Part shown: in pieces, positions 1-8,585 of the stretch
How the letters are laid out: each line of letters opens with the position of its first letter
How positions within the stretch are numbered: the stretch's first letter is position 1
DNA from: Altererythrobacter xiamenensis
Lineage (GTDB): Bacteria; Pseudomonadota; Alphaproteobacteria; Sphingomonadales; Sphingomonadaceae
Assembly (NCBI RefSeq): GCF_900177715.1
Contig: NZ_FXWG01000002.1
Span: 248,001-312,000 of the forward strand
Direction of reading: 5' to 3'
Length of the DNA: 64,000 nt
Program-made: the position numbers and the translations under genes
Notes under the pieces: generated by a model
Told to the model about the DNA's origin: nothing
Database searches by the model: none
Seen by the model: only the letters and a program-made list of their open reading frames with translations

Positions 1-1
1 C

Positions 2-1213
2 GGCTTCCCCGTTCTGGGGTTCGATGTCGATGAAACCAAGATCGCCTCGCTCAATGCGGCGCAGTCACCGATCGAACGCGTCGCCAACTCCAGGCTTGCG
101 ACAATGCGCGAAGAAGGCCTGTTCGAGGTCACCAGCGATTTTTCGCGGACGAGCGAATGCGATCTCCTGATCATTTGCGTGCCCACCCCGCTGGGCAAGC
201 ATCGCGAGCCTGATCTCTCCTACGTCGTGCAGACCGTCGAGGCGATCAAGCCCAACCTGCGTAAGGGCCAGCTGGTGTCGCTTGAATCGACAACGTACCC
301 CGGCACCAGTCGCGATCTCATCAAGCCGATTCTGGAGTCTACCGGGTTAGAGTCCGGAGCCGATTTCTTCATCGCTTATTCGCCAGAGCGCGAGGATCCG
401 GGCAATCCGGACTTCGAAACTCGCACCATTCCCAAGGTCGTGGGCGGTGACGGCGACCACGCCCTTCAGGCAGCGACGGCGTTCTACGGCGCCGTGGTCG
501 AGAAGGCCGTCCCCGTTTCGAGCTGCGAAGTGGCAGAGGCCGTCAAGCTGACCGAGAACATCTTCCGTTCGGTCAATATCGCTTTGGTGAACGAGCTGAA
601 GATCATCTACGCGCGCCTCGGCATAAACGTCTGGGATGTCATCGATGCGGCAGCGACGAAACCATTCGGCTTCATGCCCTTCTATCCCGGTCCCGGGCTC
701 GGCGGGCACTGCATCCCCATCGATCCGTTCTACCTGACCTGGCGCGCTCGGGAGTTCCAGGTCCCGACCCGTTTCATCGAGCTCGCCGGCGAAGTGAACC
801 TTCAGGCACCCTATTTCGTGATTGAAGAAGTCGCCAAGGCCCTGAGCGACCGCAAGCACAAATCGGTTGCCGGTTCTCGCATTCTCTTGTTGGGCGTCGC
901 CTACAAGAAGAACGTTGAAGACACGCGGGAAAGCCCTGGCTTTGTCCTGATCGAGGAGCTTGAGCGTCGCGGTGCGAAGGTCGACTTCTACGATCCCTAC
1001 GTGCCTGTGATCCCGAATCTCCGCGAGCACCCCGAAATGGTCGGGCGTAAGAGCGAAGATTTCGACCCGGAAAATTTCTCCGAATATGACGCAATTCTGC
1101 TCTGCACCGATCACGATAACGTCGACTACGAGGCCATCGCAGAGCGAGCGGACCTGATTGTCGACACGCGCAACGTGTTCGATCACTCCAAAAACAACAT
1201 CGTTCAAGCCTGA
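2..1213 (+). CDS. wbpA: UDP-N-acetyl-D-glucosamine 6-dehydrogenase (WbpA-type), 5' end cut by window edge
   Basis: The frame is open from base 2, so only the last 403 residues are present; the N-terminal GxGYVG nucleotide loop and about 25-30 residues lie outside the window. The family oxidises C6 of UDP-GlcNAc to the uronate with two NAD+. Seen here are the catalytic-cysteine motif GGHCIPIDPFYL (Cys codon 710-712), the SLESTTYPGT and SPEREDPG segments, and a C-terminal UDP-binding domain (LLGVAYKKNVEDTRESP). The flanking FGFMPFYPGPGLGG wording fits WbpA better than UDP-glucose dehydrogenase. It is convergent with the flippase, 25 bases away. WbpB- and WbpD-like genes that would use its product lie at 8.0-9.6 kb. 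The substrate assignment is by family resemblance. Confidence 0.85.
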   Translation, partial: GFPVLGFDVDETKIASLNAAQSPIERVANSRLATMREEGLFEVTSDFSRTSECDLLIICVPTPLGKHREPDLSYVVQTVEAIKPNLRKGQLVSLESTTYPGTSRDLIKPILESTGLESGADFFIAYSPEREDPGNPDFETRTIPKVVGGDGDHALQAATAFYGAVVEKAVPVSSCEVAEAVKLTENIFRSVNIALVNELKIIYARLGINVWDVIDAAATKPFGFMPFYPGPGLGGHCIPIDPFYLTWRAREFQVPTRFIELAGEVNLQAPYFVIEEVAKALSDRKHKSVAGSRILLLGVAYKKNVEDTRESPGFVLIEELERRGAKVDFYDPYVPVIPNLREHPEMVGRKSEDFDPENFSEYDAILLCTDHDNVDYEAIAERADLIVDTRNVFDHSKNNIVQA

Positions 1214-1225
1214 TGAAGATGCGCC

Positions 1226-1256
1226 GACAGGAAGGTCGTTATCCGGCCTTCCTGTC
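1226..1256. terminator. Bidirectional stem-loop between convergent wbpA and flippase genes
   Basis: A 10-bp perfect inverted repeat (GACAGGAAGG at 1226-1235, CCTTCCTGTC at 1247-1256) can extend inward by three pairs including one G-U, leaving a short loop. It lies just after the wbpA stop and overlaps the last codons and stop of the minus-strand flippase gene. There is no clear T-run on either side, so a role as terminator or transcript-end stabiliser is inferred from position and stem strength. Confidence 0.6.
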
Positions 1257-2519
1257 CCGTAGACTTCTGACGGCGATCAGGATGAGCATCCAATAGATCG
1301 CGTAAACTCCAACCTTTACCAGGGCGATCCAGCCGACGAAGGTCAGCAAATCCCAACCGAAGGCCGAGTGCGAAAGCCACAGCGCGGCCATCGCAAAAAC
1401 GGCCAGGAAGTCGTAGATGAGCTTTAGCTCCTGGCGCTGGAGCATCAGCAGCAGTCTCGAATTGATGTTTACGATGGTACTCGCCGCAATCCAGGGCGAC
1501 ATCAGCAGTACGATCAGGCTGAACTCCTTCCCACTTTCGGGCAGGTGATCGTAAAGAGCCCAGATCAGCGCGGCGAAAACCAGGAGGCCGGCGAGAGAGG
1601 CCCCGGTCACCAACAGGGTCGAACGCCAAAAGAAGCCCTCCAGAGCGGCCCAATCCCGCGCTCTCTGGAAGACCGAGTAGCGTGTCTGCATGACCTCGGT
1701 CAGTGTTTTCGATAGCTGAGCTGCTGGAACGGCCAATCCCCGATAAGCCAATCCGAAGAGCGCGGTGGAAGCCAGGCCATAGAATTGCGTGACGAGCAGG
1801 ATGGGCGCGTTGGCGGCAAGGTGATCGAGCATCGTCGATGGCGTTTCGATGATGGGAAACTTCCAGTATTTGATCATGGTGCGACGGTAGATCACCGAAC
1901 CGGCCTTGCCCCAATGGAGCCTCAGGGCCGCGAACGGGTAAAGCTGGCCTGCCATCATTATCGTGACGAGCAATTCACCTGCGATCAGCCAAAAGCCCAC
2001 CTCCGATGCAATCATGTCCCGATCGAGCAGGAGTATTGCTGCGACACACCCGCGAGCAAGCGACATTGCGCCAGCGCGCACATAGGTGGCACGCATTATT
2101 CGCGCGACGTTCCCTTGCCGAATGGCCCAAAGCCTGCCGATCTGAACGAGTGTCTGGGCGATGGTGAGACCCAGGAGCATCGCGATTTCGAACGGCCCAA
2201 GGCTTCGAACCTCGAAGAGATCGAGTTGCGAAAGGGCCAAGATTATTGCGATCTGGAGAAGACAGACGAGGGCAATACTGCTCGTGGCAAGCACCAGCAG
2301 CACGCCGAGACGTCTGGCGGATTCCACGGAGGGCATAGCACTCTCGAAGCGCAGACCCGCAAAGGCAGAAAAAGGCAGCGAGATTGAGAGCGCCAGGAGG
2401 AACAGGCCGAATTGCTGCGACGGTGAAATCGCTCCGAGCAAGCCGATGGTTACAAGGTGCACTGCCAACATCACGACATTCGCCGAACCAAGTCGAACGA
2501 ACGTGCGGGCAAAACTCAT
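1239..2519 (-). CDS. Polysaccharide flippase-like membrane protein (Wzx type)
   Basis: A 426-residue, almost entirely hydrophobic protein with about 12 predicted membrane segments, consistent with the MATE/MOP oligosaccharide flippases that move undecaprenyl-PP-linked repeat units across the inner membrane. I chose the ATG at 2519 because it makes an ATGA overlap with the stop of the upstream asparagine-synthase gene. A longer reading from 2573 would add 18 polar residues inside that gene. It is the last gene of the minus-strand polysaccharide run. No catalytic motif exists for this family, so the call rests on hydrophobic pattern, length and neighbours. Confidence 0.75.
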   Translation of the reverse strand: MSFARTFVRLGSANVVMLAVHLVTIGLLGAISPSQQFGLFLLALSISLPFSAFAGLRFESAMPSVESARRLGVLLVLATSSIALVCLLQIAIILALSQLDLFEVRSLGPFEIAMLLGLTIAQTLVQIGRLWAIRQGNVARIMRATYVRAGAMSLARGCVAAILLLDRDMIASEVGFWLIAGELLVTIMMAGQLYPFAALRLHWGKAGSVIYRRTMIKYWKFPIIETPSTMLDHLAANAPILLVTQFYGLASTALFGLAYRGLAVPAAQLSKTLTEVMQTRYSVFQRARDWAALEGFFWRSTLLVTGASLAGLLVFAALIWALYDHLPESGKEFSLIVLLMSPWIAASTIVNINSRLLLMLQRQELKLIYDFLAVFAMAALWLSHSAFGWDLLTFVGWIALVKVGVYAIYWMLILIAVRSLRDRKAG

Positions 2520-4420
2520 AGGGTAGCGCCGATCATGTTCTGGCGAAGAGCCAGGAGGTTGATTGATCGCCATAGAAACGCGAGCTGGGTTCCCTCCTTG
2601 CTTTCGGCGTGGTCAAGCGCGGATTCCAGAGGTTCGCCCATTATCAGCCCCTCCAGACGCGTGTCACCAGATCCGAGAGGCAGGGTTCTCAGTGCGGGCG
2701 CCCAGGCGCGATTGTCGGGCGCAAAGCCGATCTTGTCGGCGCGAGCGAGAACGTCATCAGGTACGATGCCTCGCATCGCATCGCGGAAGACCTTCTTGGT
2801 CACGCCGGCCTCGTCGATCAGGAATTCGTCCGGGAATGAAAGGCAAAGTTCGGCCATTTGTGGGGTGAGGAACGGCACCCTGCTTTCGACCGAGTGCGCC
2901 ATCGAGTTGCGATCGTCGTATCGAAGCAGCGCGACCAGAGAGCGACGGATCGATTGGACGAGGAGCGCAGTTATACTTGAACTGGTAGGATCGTGGAGAG
3001 CAAGATCTGCCCAGGCATCCATCCCGAACGCTTGCATCGCATCGGCTTCGATCCACGGCGCCATCTGGGAGAACTGCCTCTTCCCCATCGATTGGCGAAT
3101 CCCGTAGGGCAATAACGATCGCGCCAGATTGCGCAGGATTGCACCATTCGAGATGCCAAAGCGCGCACTGAAATGGCGCACATAGCGCATGAAGATGGAA
3201 ACGTCGCCGCGCTTCAAAGCGTTGGCCATCGCTAGTTGATAGTAGGAGATATACCCAGCCAGGAGTTCATCGGCGCCTTGCCCACTCAGGAGGACCTTGA
3301 CGCCTTGGCGGGCGACTTCACCGTAGACTTCGTATTGTGCATAGATGCTTAGACTTGCGAAGGGTTCGCCCTGATGCCTTACCACATGTTCTAGATTCTC
3401 AAGCACAGCACCGGTTGCCGGGCGGATAAAATGCGTTTCAGCACCGACATGCCGGGCGACAATATCGATCCACCGCTTCTCGGATATGCGTTCATCCTGC
3501 GGTAGATAGGAAAATGTCTTTATGTCGCGATGACCCAGATAGTGGGCGGCACAGACTATGGCGCTTGAGTCGATCCCGCCCGACAATGCGAAGCCGATTG
3601 GCGCGTCGGAACGCATGTGCCTTTCGACAGATTCGAGGAAGCATGTACGCAATGCTTCAACAGCTTCGCCATACTGCCAGTCGCGTTTCTCTATGCGGTC
3701 GAGATCAAAGTAGCTCTCGGTCTCGCTCAGCGACAAAGTCTCGAGCTCGAGCGATACGAAACTTCCGGGCGGCAGGCGTTCTACGCCAGGGATAATCGTC
3801 TTCCGATCGCCATCATTCATCCCCCAACGCAGCGAGTAGGCTGCGCTGAGCGGGTCAAATCGATCCGGCTTGATCCACTCAACGATAGGAGCCAGTTCGG
3901 AACTGAAAATGATTTCGTCGTCCGAGCGGTAGACCAGCAGGGGCTTGATCCCGAAGGGATCACGGGCAGCGAAGATGCAGTCCTTTTCACGGTCGTATAT
4001 GACGAAGGCGAACATACCTTCAAGACGGGCGAGACAGGCAGGCCCCCATTCGCGCCAGCAGTTGAGCAGCACCTCCGTGTCACCCGACGTCCTGAATTGC
4101 ACCCCTTTGCCCTGAAGGGCGTCGCGTAACTCAACGTAATTGTAGATCTCGCCGTTGTAGACCAGGTGAAAGCGGCCGTCCTCTGACTGAAACGGCTGGT
4201 CCGACGCGTCGTGCAGATCGATGATGGACAAGCGTTTGTGGCACAGAACATGGTCCATGTCCGTGCTTTCCAAGCCAGCAAGATCGCGGATGTCGGAACT
4301 GTCATTCCACCCGACAGCCCCGCTCGCATCGGGACCCCTGTGTTCGATAAGCCCGGCGAGTTTGGCGAGAGGAAAGGAGTAGTTCTGTTTTCGCGAGAAG
4401 CGAGCGAGCAGTCCGCACAT
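2516..4420 (-). CDS. asnB: Asparagine synthase-family glutamine amidotransferase in polysaccharide locus
   Basis: This 634-residue protein starts MCGLLARF, placing the N-terminal nucleophile cysteine of class II glutamine amidotransferases at residue 2. The synthetase domain carries the ATP-binding PP-loop LSGGIDSS. Length fits AsnB-type enzymes (about 600-640). In general the family transfers glutamine ammonia to an adenylated carboxylate, usually aspartate. Members inside O-antigen and capsule loci are thought to amidate uronic acids. Here it sits between the second polymerase candidate and the flippase, in a locus with uronate-forming enzymes, so sugar amidation is a reasonable inference, but free asparagine synthesis cannot be excluded. 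Confidence 0.85.
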   Translation of the reverse strand: MCGLLARFSRKQNYSFPLAKLAGLIEHRGPDASGAVGWNDSSDIRDLAGLESTDMDHVLCHKRLSIIDLHDASDQPFQSEDGRFHLVYNGEIYNYVELRDALQGKGVQFRTSGDTEVLLNCWREWGPACLARLEGMFAFVIYDREKDCIFAARDPFGIKPLLVYRSDDEIIFSSELAPIVEWIKPDRFDPLSAAYSLRWGMNDGDRKTIIPGVERLPPGSFVSLELETLSLSETESYFDLDRIEKRDWQYGEAVEALRTCFLESVERHMRSDAPIGFALSGGIDSSAIVCAAHYLGHRDIKTFSYLPQDERISEKRWIDIVARHVGAETHFIRPATGAVLENLEHVVRHQGEPFASLSIYAQYEVYGEVARQGVKVLLSGQGADELLAGYISYYQLAMANALKRGDVSIFMRYVRHFSARFGISNGAILRNLARSLLPYGIRQSMGKRQFSQMAPWIEADAMQAFGMDAWADLALHDPTSSSITALLVQSIRRSLVALLRYDDRNSMAHSVESRVPFLTPQMAELCLSFPDEFLIDEAGVTKKVFRDAMRGIVPDDVLARADKIGFAPDNRAWAPALRTLPLGSGDTRLEGLIMGEPLESALDHAESKEGTQLAFLWRSINLLALRQNMIGATL

Positions 4421-4438
4421 CTCAAAAGACCCTCATCA

Positions 4439-5812
4439 TCAATTGGCTGGATCGAGGGCTGAGTTTGGCGCACGGCCCTCAAACCGGGTGATCCCTGTGC
4501 GGTTGCTTAAAGGCTGAGCGACAGCTTTGCGAGAGGGGTAGATGAGCAGCAGGATCAGGGCGTATCCCAGCCCTCCGGACAGAAAGGTCGCCGGCAAATC
4601 GGCCGTTGTTACCGCGAAATAGCTCGCCCTAATCATCAGGGCCGCGCCCAGCATTTCGACTCCCTTGCCTTTCGCCAAAGCTGCGCCTCCTACGAGGATC
4701 GCAAAGAAGACCGCGACGTAGAAGGCCACCCCGAAGTGTCCGGCATTGATGTACCCAAAGCCAATCATCCCGGTGTTGGCTGAGTTGGAATCGCTCCCTG
4801 TAAGGTAGTGCCCCACCGCCTGTGTCGGAGAAACAGTGTCAGTGTATTCGAAAATTCCGAGCCCGATCTTCGAGTAGCTCCAGTTGAGGTAGCCGAACTG
4901 TTCGGCAAACATCACGTAATACTGGTTGAGCAAGACCGGAGTGAAGAGAGTGCGACGGATGAGGAAATTGGCGATACTCCCGCCGAGTTCGGTATCCATC
5001 GCGAGCGCGATCACCCCGATAAACACGGTCGATACCATCAGGAAGTAGATGAACTTGTTCTTGAACCGCGCGAGGTAAAGCAGGCCAACGAGGAAGATGG
5101 CCCAGAACAGAATGCTCTTGTGTCCAGTGTACCCAAAATACAGGACTGCAAATCCGAAACCGACAAGAGTGTAGAATCGCTCGCGGTTGAAGAATGCGAC
5201 CGTGATCAACAGGAGCGCAGCCTGGATCCCGAGTTGCATGATATAGCCAAGAATGCCCAGATCTGCTTCGTTGGCTTCTGCCCGGCGATCGTACACTTCG
5301 AAAATATTGAAATTGAGCGAGAAGATACCTGCCGCGTTTATCGCGATGGCAAGGCCCGCCAACGAGAGAATGACGAGCGTCACTTGAAGCACATTGAGCG
5401 GCACCTCTCCTCGAAATGCGAGATCGAAACGAACTCGTGAGAAGAGAATGAGCAAGGCCTGGATTATAATCGTCCAGATGAAGATTGCCGGAAACAAGCC
5501 CGCGTAGACGAACATCACCACGGTCGGGATGAAAAAGAAGAAATGACACAACGTCGCCAGGAGAGAGGTTACGTCATCGAGGTTTGGCCTTACAAAGGAG
5601 GTAAGGATGGAAAGCGCGACGAGTCCTATCCCGAGCCTTTCGGGAATGAACAGATAGGGAAAGCCATAGTAGGCGTAATAGACCGAGACGTAATCGACAT
5701 AGAGCGTCGAGAGTGCGGTGAAAATGATGATCGCGCACCCTATTCGGGCCAGGAGCCGGACAAAGCCATCAGAGCCTGGGCGACTTCCGGCAGGATCTTG
5801 TTGCAGTCTCAT
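4439..5812 (-). CDS. Polytopic membrane protein, candidate repeat-unit polymerase (Wzy-like)
   Basis: A 457-residue protein with roughly 11-12 hydrophobic segments and a long hydrophilic loop near the C-terminal third, the pattern of Wzy/EpsG-type polysaccharide polymerases. I do not recognise a diagnostic motif. The ATG at 5812 overlaps the stop of the epimerase gene as ATGA; an upstream in-frame ATG at 5851 would add 13 residues inside that gene. It lies 18 bases upstream of asnB in the same run. The locus also encodes an O-antigen-ligase-type protein at 19.3 kb, so one of the two is probably the polymerase and the other may have a ligase or alternative polymerising role. Confidence 0.65.
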   Translation of the reverse strand: MRLQQDPAGSRPGSDGFVRLLARIGCAIIIFTALSTLYVDYVSVYYAYYGFPYLFIPERLGIGLVALSILTSFVRPNLDDVTSLLATLCHFFFFIPTVVMFVYAGLFPAIFIWTIIIQALLILFSRVRFDLAFRGEVPLNVLQVTLVILSLAGLAIAINAAGIFSLNFNIFEVYDRRAEANEADLGILGYIMQLGIQAALLLITVAFFNRERFYTLVGFGFAVLYFGYTGHKSILFWAIFLVGLLYLARFKNKFIYFLMVSTVFIGVIALAMDTELGGSIANFLIRRTLFTPVLLNQYYVMFAEQFGYLNWSYSKIGLGIFEYTDTVSPTQAVGHYLTGSDSNSANTGMIGFGYINAGHFGVAFYVAVFFAILVGGAALAKGKGVEMLGAALMIRASYFAVTTADLPATFLSGGLGYALILLLIYPSRKAVAQPLSNRTGITRFEGRAPNSALDPAN

Positions 5813-6876
5813 TGAAGCTGCGAAATCGCATGGACGACTTTCGCACTGCATCTGCCATCGCCGAACATGTCGAGCCTGGGGTTCACCTTCTGACCGAAGA
5901 CATCAGTGCAATAGCTGAGCATGGTTTCTGCCTCCACCGGGCAAAGGCGGTTCGCCCGCACCTGGACAAGTTCGACCCATTCTGTCTCATCCCTGACGGT
6001 TATGCAGGGTTTGCCGCAAAAGTAGGCTTCCTTCTGTAGTCCGCCGCTATCTGTCAGGACGGCCCCGCTATTCTGCAGCAGCCAGATCATTTCGAGGTAT
6101 CCCACAGGATCGATCGTTTCGACTTCAAGCGAAAGGTTCGCGTCCTTTATGGCATTACGGGTGCGTGGGTGCAAAGGCAGCACGACGGGCGCCAATTCGG
6201 AATGAATAAGGTTGAGCCCTTCAACCAGATTTCTGAGTTTGACCAGGTCGTCGGTATTCTCGGCACGATGAACCGTCGCCAGGAGAAAGTCTTGCGGCAA
6301 CTCCACCGAGGGTTTGAGCGCGAGGCTGCTGAAAGTCTGTATGGCGTCCAGCATCACATCACCCGAATAAACGACCTTTGCCCTGCCATCCGCTGTAAAA
6401 CCTTCCTTCTCAAGGTTCAAAAGGGCCTGCTGCGTCGGGCAGAATAGGATGCTGCTAATCTGGTCGGTCAGGAGGCGATTGACCTCCTCCGGCATCCGCA
6501 TGTTGAAGCTGCGCAAACCCGCTTCGACGTGCGCAATGGGGATATGCATCTTCGCGGCCGCAAGAGCACCCGCCAAGGTCGAATTCGTGTCACCGTAGAC
6601 GAGCACGCAATCGGGCGCGGTCTTATAGAAGTATTCTTCCAGCGCGATGAGCATCCGCCCGGTCATGTCGCCATGACTGCCACCATTGATATCGAGATAG
6701 GCAGCGGGCTTGGGAATGCCGAGCTCTCGGAAGAAAATGTCAGACATGCCGGCATCGAAGTGCTGGCCGGTGTGGACGACGAGCTCCTCGATATCGCTTT
6801 GATCAAGGAAAGCGCGCGAAACAGCTGCAGCCTTGATGAATTGCGGCCGCGCACCGACGATTGTCGCAACTTTCAC
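5809..6876 (-). CDS. wecB: Non-hydrolysing UDP-N-acetylglucosamine 2-epimerase family (WecB/WbpI)
   Basis: The 355-residue product begins VKVATIVGARPQFIKAAA, the classical N-terminus of this family. The start is GTG at 6876, which overlaps the preceding TGA as GTGA; an upstream ATG at 6933 would add residues that do not look like the family. Further signatures are HTGQHFD, VYGDTNSTLAG, HVEAGLRS, RLLTDQIS and LTDSGGLQKEA. Members invert C2 of UDP-GlcNAc, or of UDP-GlcNAc(3NAc)A in the WbpI subfamily. With WbpA-, WbpB- and WbpD-like enzymes in the same locus the WbpI reaction is the better guess, but the sequence alone does not separate the two. Confidence 0.9.
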   Translation of the reverse strand: MKVATIVGARPQFIKAAAVSRAFLDQSDIEELVVHTGQHFDAGMSDIFFRELGIPKPAAYLDINGGSHGDMTGRMLIALEEYFYKTAPDCVLVYGDTNSTLAGALAAAKMHIPIAHVEAGLRSFNMRMPEEVNRLLTDQISSILFCPTQQALLNLEKEGFTADGRAKVVYSGDVMLDAIQTFSSLALKPSVELPQDFLLATVHRAENTDDLVKLRNLVEGLNLIHSELAPVVLPLHPRTRNAIKDANLSLEVETIDPVGYLEMIWLLQNSGAVLTDSGGLQKEAYFCGKPCITVRDETEWVELVQVRANRLCPVEAETMLSYCTDVFGQKVNPRLDMFGDGRCSAKVVHAISQLQ

Positions 6877-7976
6877 GCTAATATCCCGAGTTTGCGGTAA
6901 AAACCGAGCAAGTTGTCTGCCTGGGCTTCCCAATTCAGACGATTGGCGACGGCCTCACGCCCCCTAGCACCCATTTTCGCCGCTTCTATCGGATCATCGA
7001 ACAGCCGGTCAATCGCGCTGGCGACCTCCTCGGGCCGCGAAGGGTCGACGCAAAGCCCGCAACCGGTCCCCTCAACGATCTCTCTCCACAAGGTGAAGTT
7101 CGAGGCGACAATCGGGATCCCGGCGCTCATATACTCGAATAGCTTATTGGGCTGCGCGCAAACGTGATTGGGCGCTTCGAGAAATGTGACGATCCCGCAA
7201 ACTGCGGATGCCATTTCTTCAGCGACCGCCTGCCTGTCGACACTTCCCACAACATCGGTCCGGCTACGGCCGGGGGATTCTTCCACGCGCTGCTCGATTC
7301 CGTCATTGGCCATAGGACCGACTAGACGGAAGCGGCGCCCTTCCTTGACCATGCTCATAGCATCCACGACTTCACCGACGCCGCGAATTCGGCTGATGCT
7401 CCCCACGAACAGAGCATGGCGCGGGGTCCGATCGACTGGCGGTTCGAACTCGTCTTTCAAAGGATAGTTCGCGACGAGTTCGACGTTGCCATTAAGCTCG
7501 GCCAACTGAGAAGCGATCTGCGAGGTGGCCCCGACCAGCCCGTCGAACTTCGGGAATGCCCAGCGCTCTCCCATGGCAACGACAGCGGCAAGGCCCCGCC
7601 TCGCGTACCGGGGAATGTAATGCTTGGTTGCAATCTGGGCCGGGAGGTCCTCGTGCGCGTCGAATATCACCGGCGCGCCCTGTTCCTTGAGCCTAAGGGC
7701 CCAGGGAATCAATTCCGGGTCATGGCAATGATAGGCGTCCGCCTTGAGAGTCCTTGCCTTGCGATACACACGGTAGGCGGAGGCCGCCATGCGCTTCAGC
7801 CTGCCTTCCGAGCGACCGACATCTACGATCGTCACACCGTCGACAGTGTCATCACCCTTGTCGTCTGCGACAACCAGGGTCACCTGAGCACCAGCCTTGG
7901 CCAGGGAGCGGCATTGCTTGTGAAAAACCCGGACATCCGTTCGCGGATGCGCTGAAGTCATCTGGACAATATGCAT
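6873..7976 (-). CDS. Glycosyltransferase family 4
   Basis: A 367-residue GT-B fold glycosyltransferase. The N-terminus MHIVQMTSAHPRTDVRVF is typical of GT4 enzymes of capsule loci. The C-terminal half has the family's nucleotide-sugar region, with EYMSAGIPIVASNF and GTGCGLCVDPSRPEE. I prefer the ATG at 7976 over an in-frame TTG at 8003, since homologues of this type begin at the MHIV-like strand. Such enzymes add one sugar to the lipid-linked repeat unit on the cytoplasmic face. Donor and acceptor cannot be told. It lies between the acetyltransferase gene and wecB and overlaps wecB by four bases. Confidence 0.88.
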   Translation of the reverse strand: MHIVQMTSAHPRTDVRVFHKQCRSLAKAGAQVTLVVADDKGDDTVDGVTIVDVGRSEGRLKRMAASAYRVYRKARTLKADAYHCHDPELIPWALRLKEQGAPVIFDAHEDLPAQIATKHYIPRYARRGLAAVVAMGERWAFPKFDGLVGATSQIASQLAELNGNVELVANYPLKDEFEPPVDRTPRHALFVGSISRIRGVGEVVDAMSMVKEGRRFRLVGPMANDGIEQRVEESPGRSRTDVVGSVDRQAVAEEMASAVCGIVTFLEAPNHVCAQPNKLFEYMSAGIPIVASNFTLWREIVEGTGCGLCVDPSRPEEVASAIDRLFDDPIEAAKMGARGREAVANRLNWEAQADNLLGFYRKLGILA

Positions 7977-8004
7977 GTTCAGTATCCCGAACCGCCCGGC
8001 CAAT

Positions 8005-8583
8005 CTACTCGCTCACGACCTTGATATGCGAGCCGTCAAGCTCGAAGCGTTCACCGGTGCGCGGGCACACCAGATCTTCCGTCAGGCGTTCGCCGGCGCT
8101 GCTTACCCAGCCGACCTGCCGCGCCGGATTGCCGAGCACTAGCGCATGGTCGGGCACATCGCGGGTAACAACGGATCCGGCACCGACCATCGCGTATCTG
8201 CCGATCGAATTGCCGCAAACGATGGTGCAGTTGGCGCCGAGGGTCGCCCCCCGTTTGACGAGCGTTCGCGCAAACTCGCGCTTGCGGTCTACGTGGGCGC
8301 GCGGCGTAATGACATTGGTGAAGACCGCAGACGGGCCGATGAAGACGTCCTCCTCCAGTTCCACCCCGTAGTAGATCGATACGTTGTTCTGAATTTTCGA
8401 CCCGTCGCCGATTTTGACGTCGGGCCCGGCCATCACATTCTGGCCGAGCGTACAATTGCGCCCAACGCGCGTGCCGGAAAGCAGGTGGACGAAGTGCCAG
8501 ATCGCACTGCCTTCGCCGATTTCCACATTACCGTCTACGATCGCGGTGTCGTGCACGAAGATGTCCGTTTTGCCTTCCGACAT
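8005..8583 (-). CDS. wbpD: Left-handed beta-helix N-acetyltransferase (WbpD/WlbB-like)
   Basis: A 192-residue protein built of hexapeptide repeats, for example VDGNVEIGEGSAIWHFVHL and IGRYAMVGAGSVVTRDV, with the C-terminal NPARQVGWV seen in sugar N-acetyltransferases. WbpD uses acetyl-CoA to acetylate the 3-amino group of UDP-GlcNAc(3NH2)A, giving the 2,3-diacetamido uronate. The adjacent upstream gene is a WbpB-like oxidoreductase, two bases away, which supports this reaction. The PLP aminotransferase (WbpE) needed between them is not in the window. Other sugar acetyltransferases share the fold, so the substrate is inferred mainly from context. Confidence 0.85.
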   Translation of the reverse strand: MSEGKTDIFVHDTAIVDGNVEIGEGSAIWHFVHLLSGTRVGRNCTLGQNVMAGPDVKIGDGSKIQNNVSIYYGVELEEDVFIGPSAVFTNVITPRAHVDRKREFARTLVKRGATLGANCTIVCGNSIGRYAMVGAGSVVTRDVPDHALVLGNPARQVGWVSSAGERLTEDLVCPRTGERFELDGSHIKVVSE

Positions 8584-8585
8584 GA

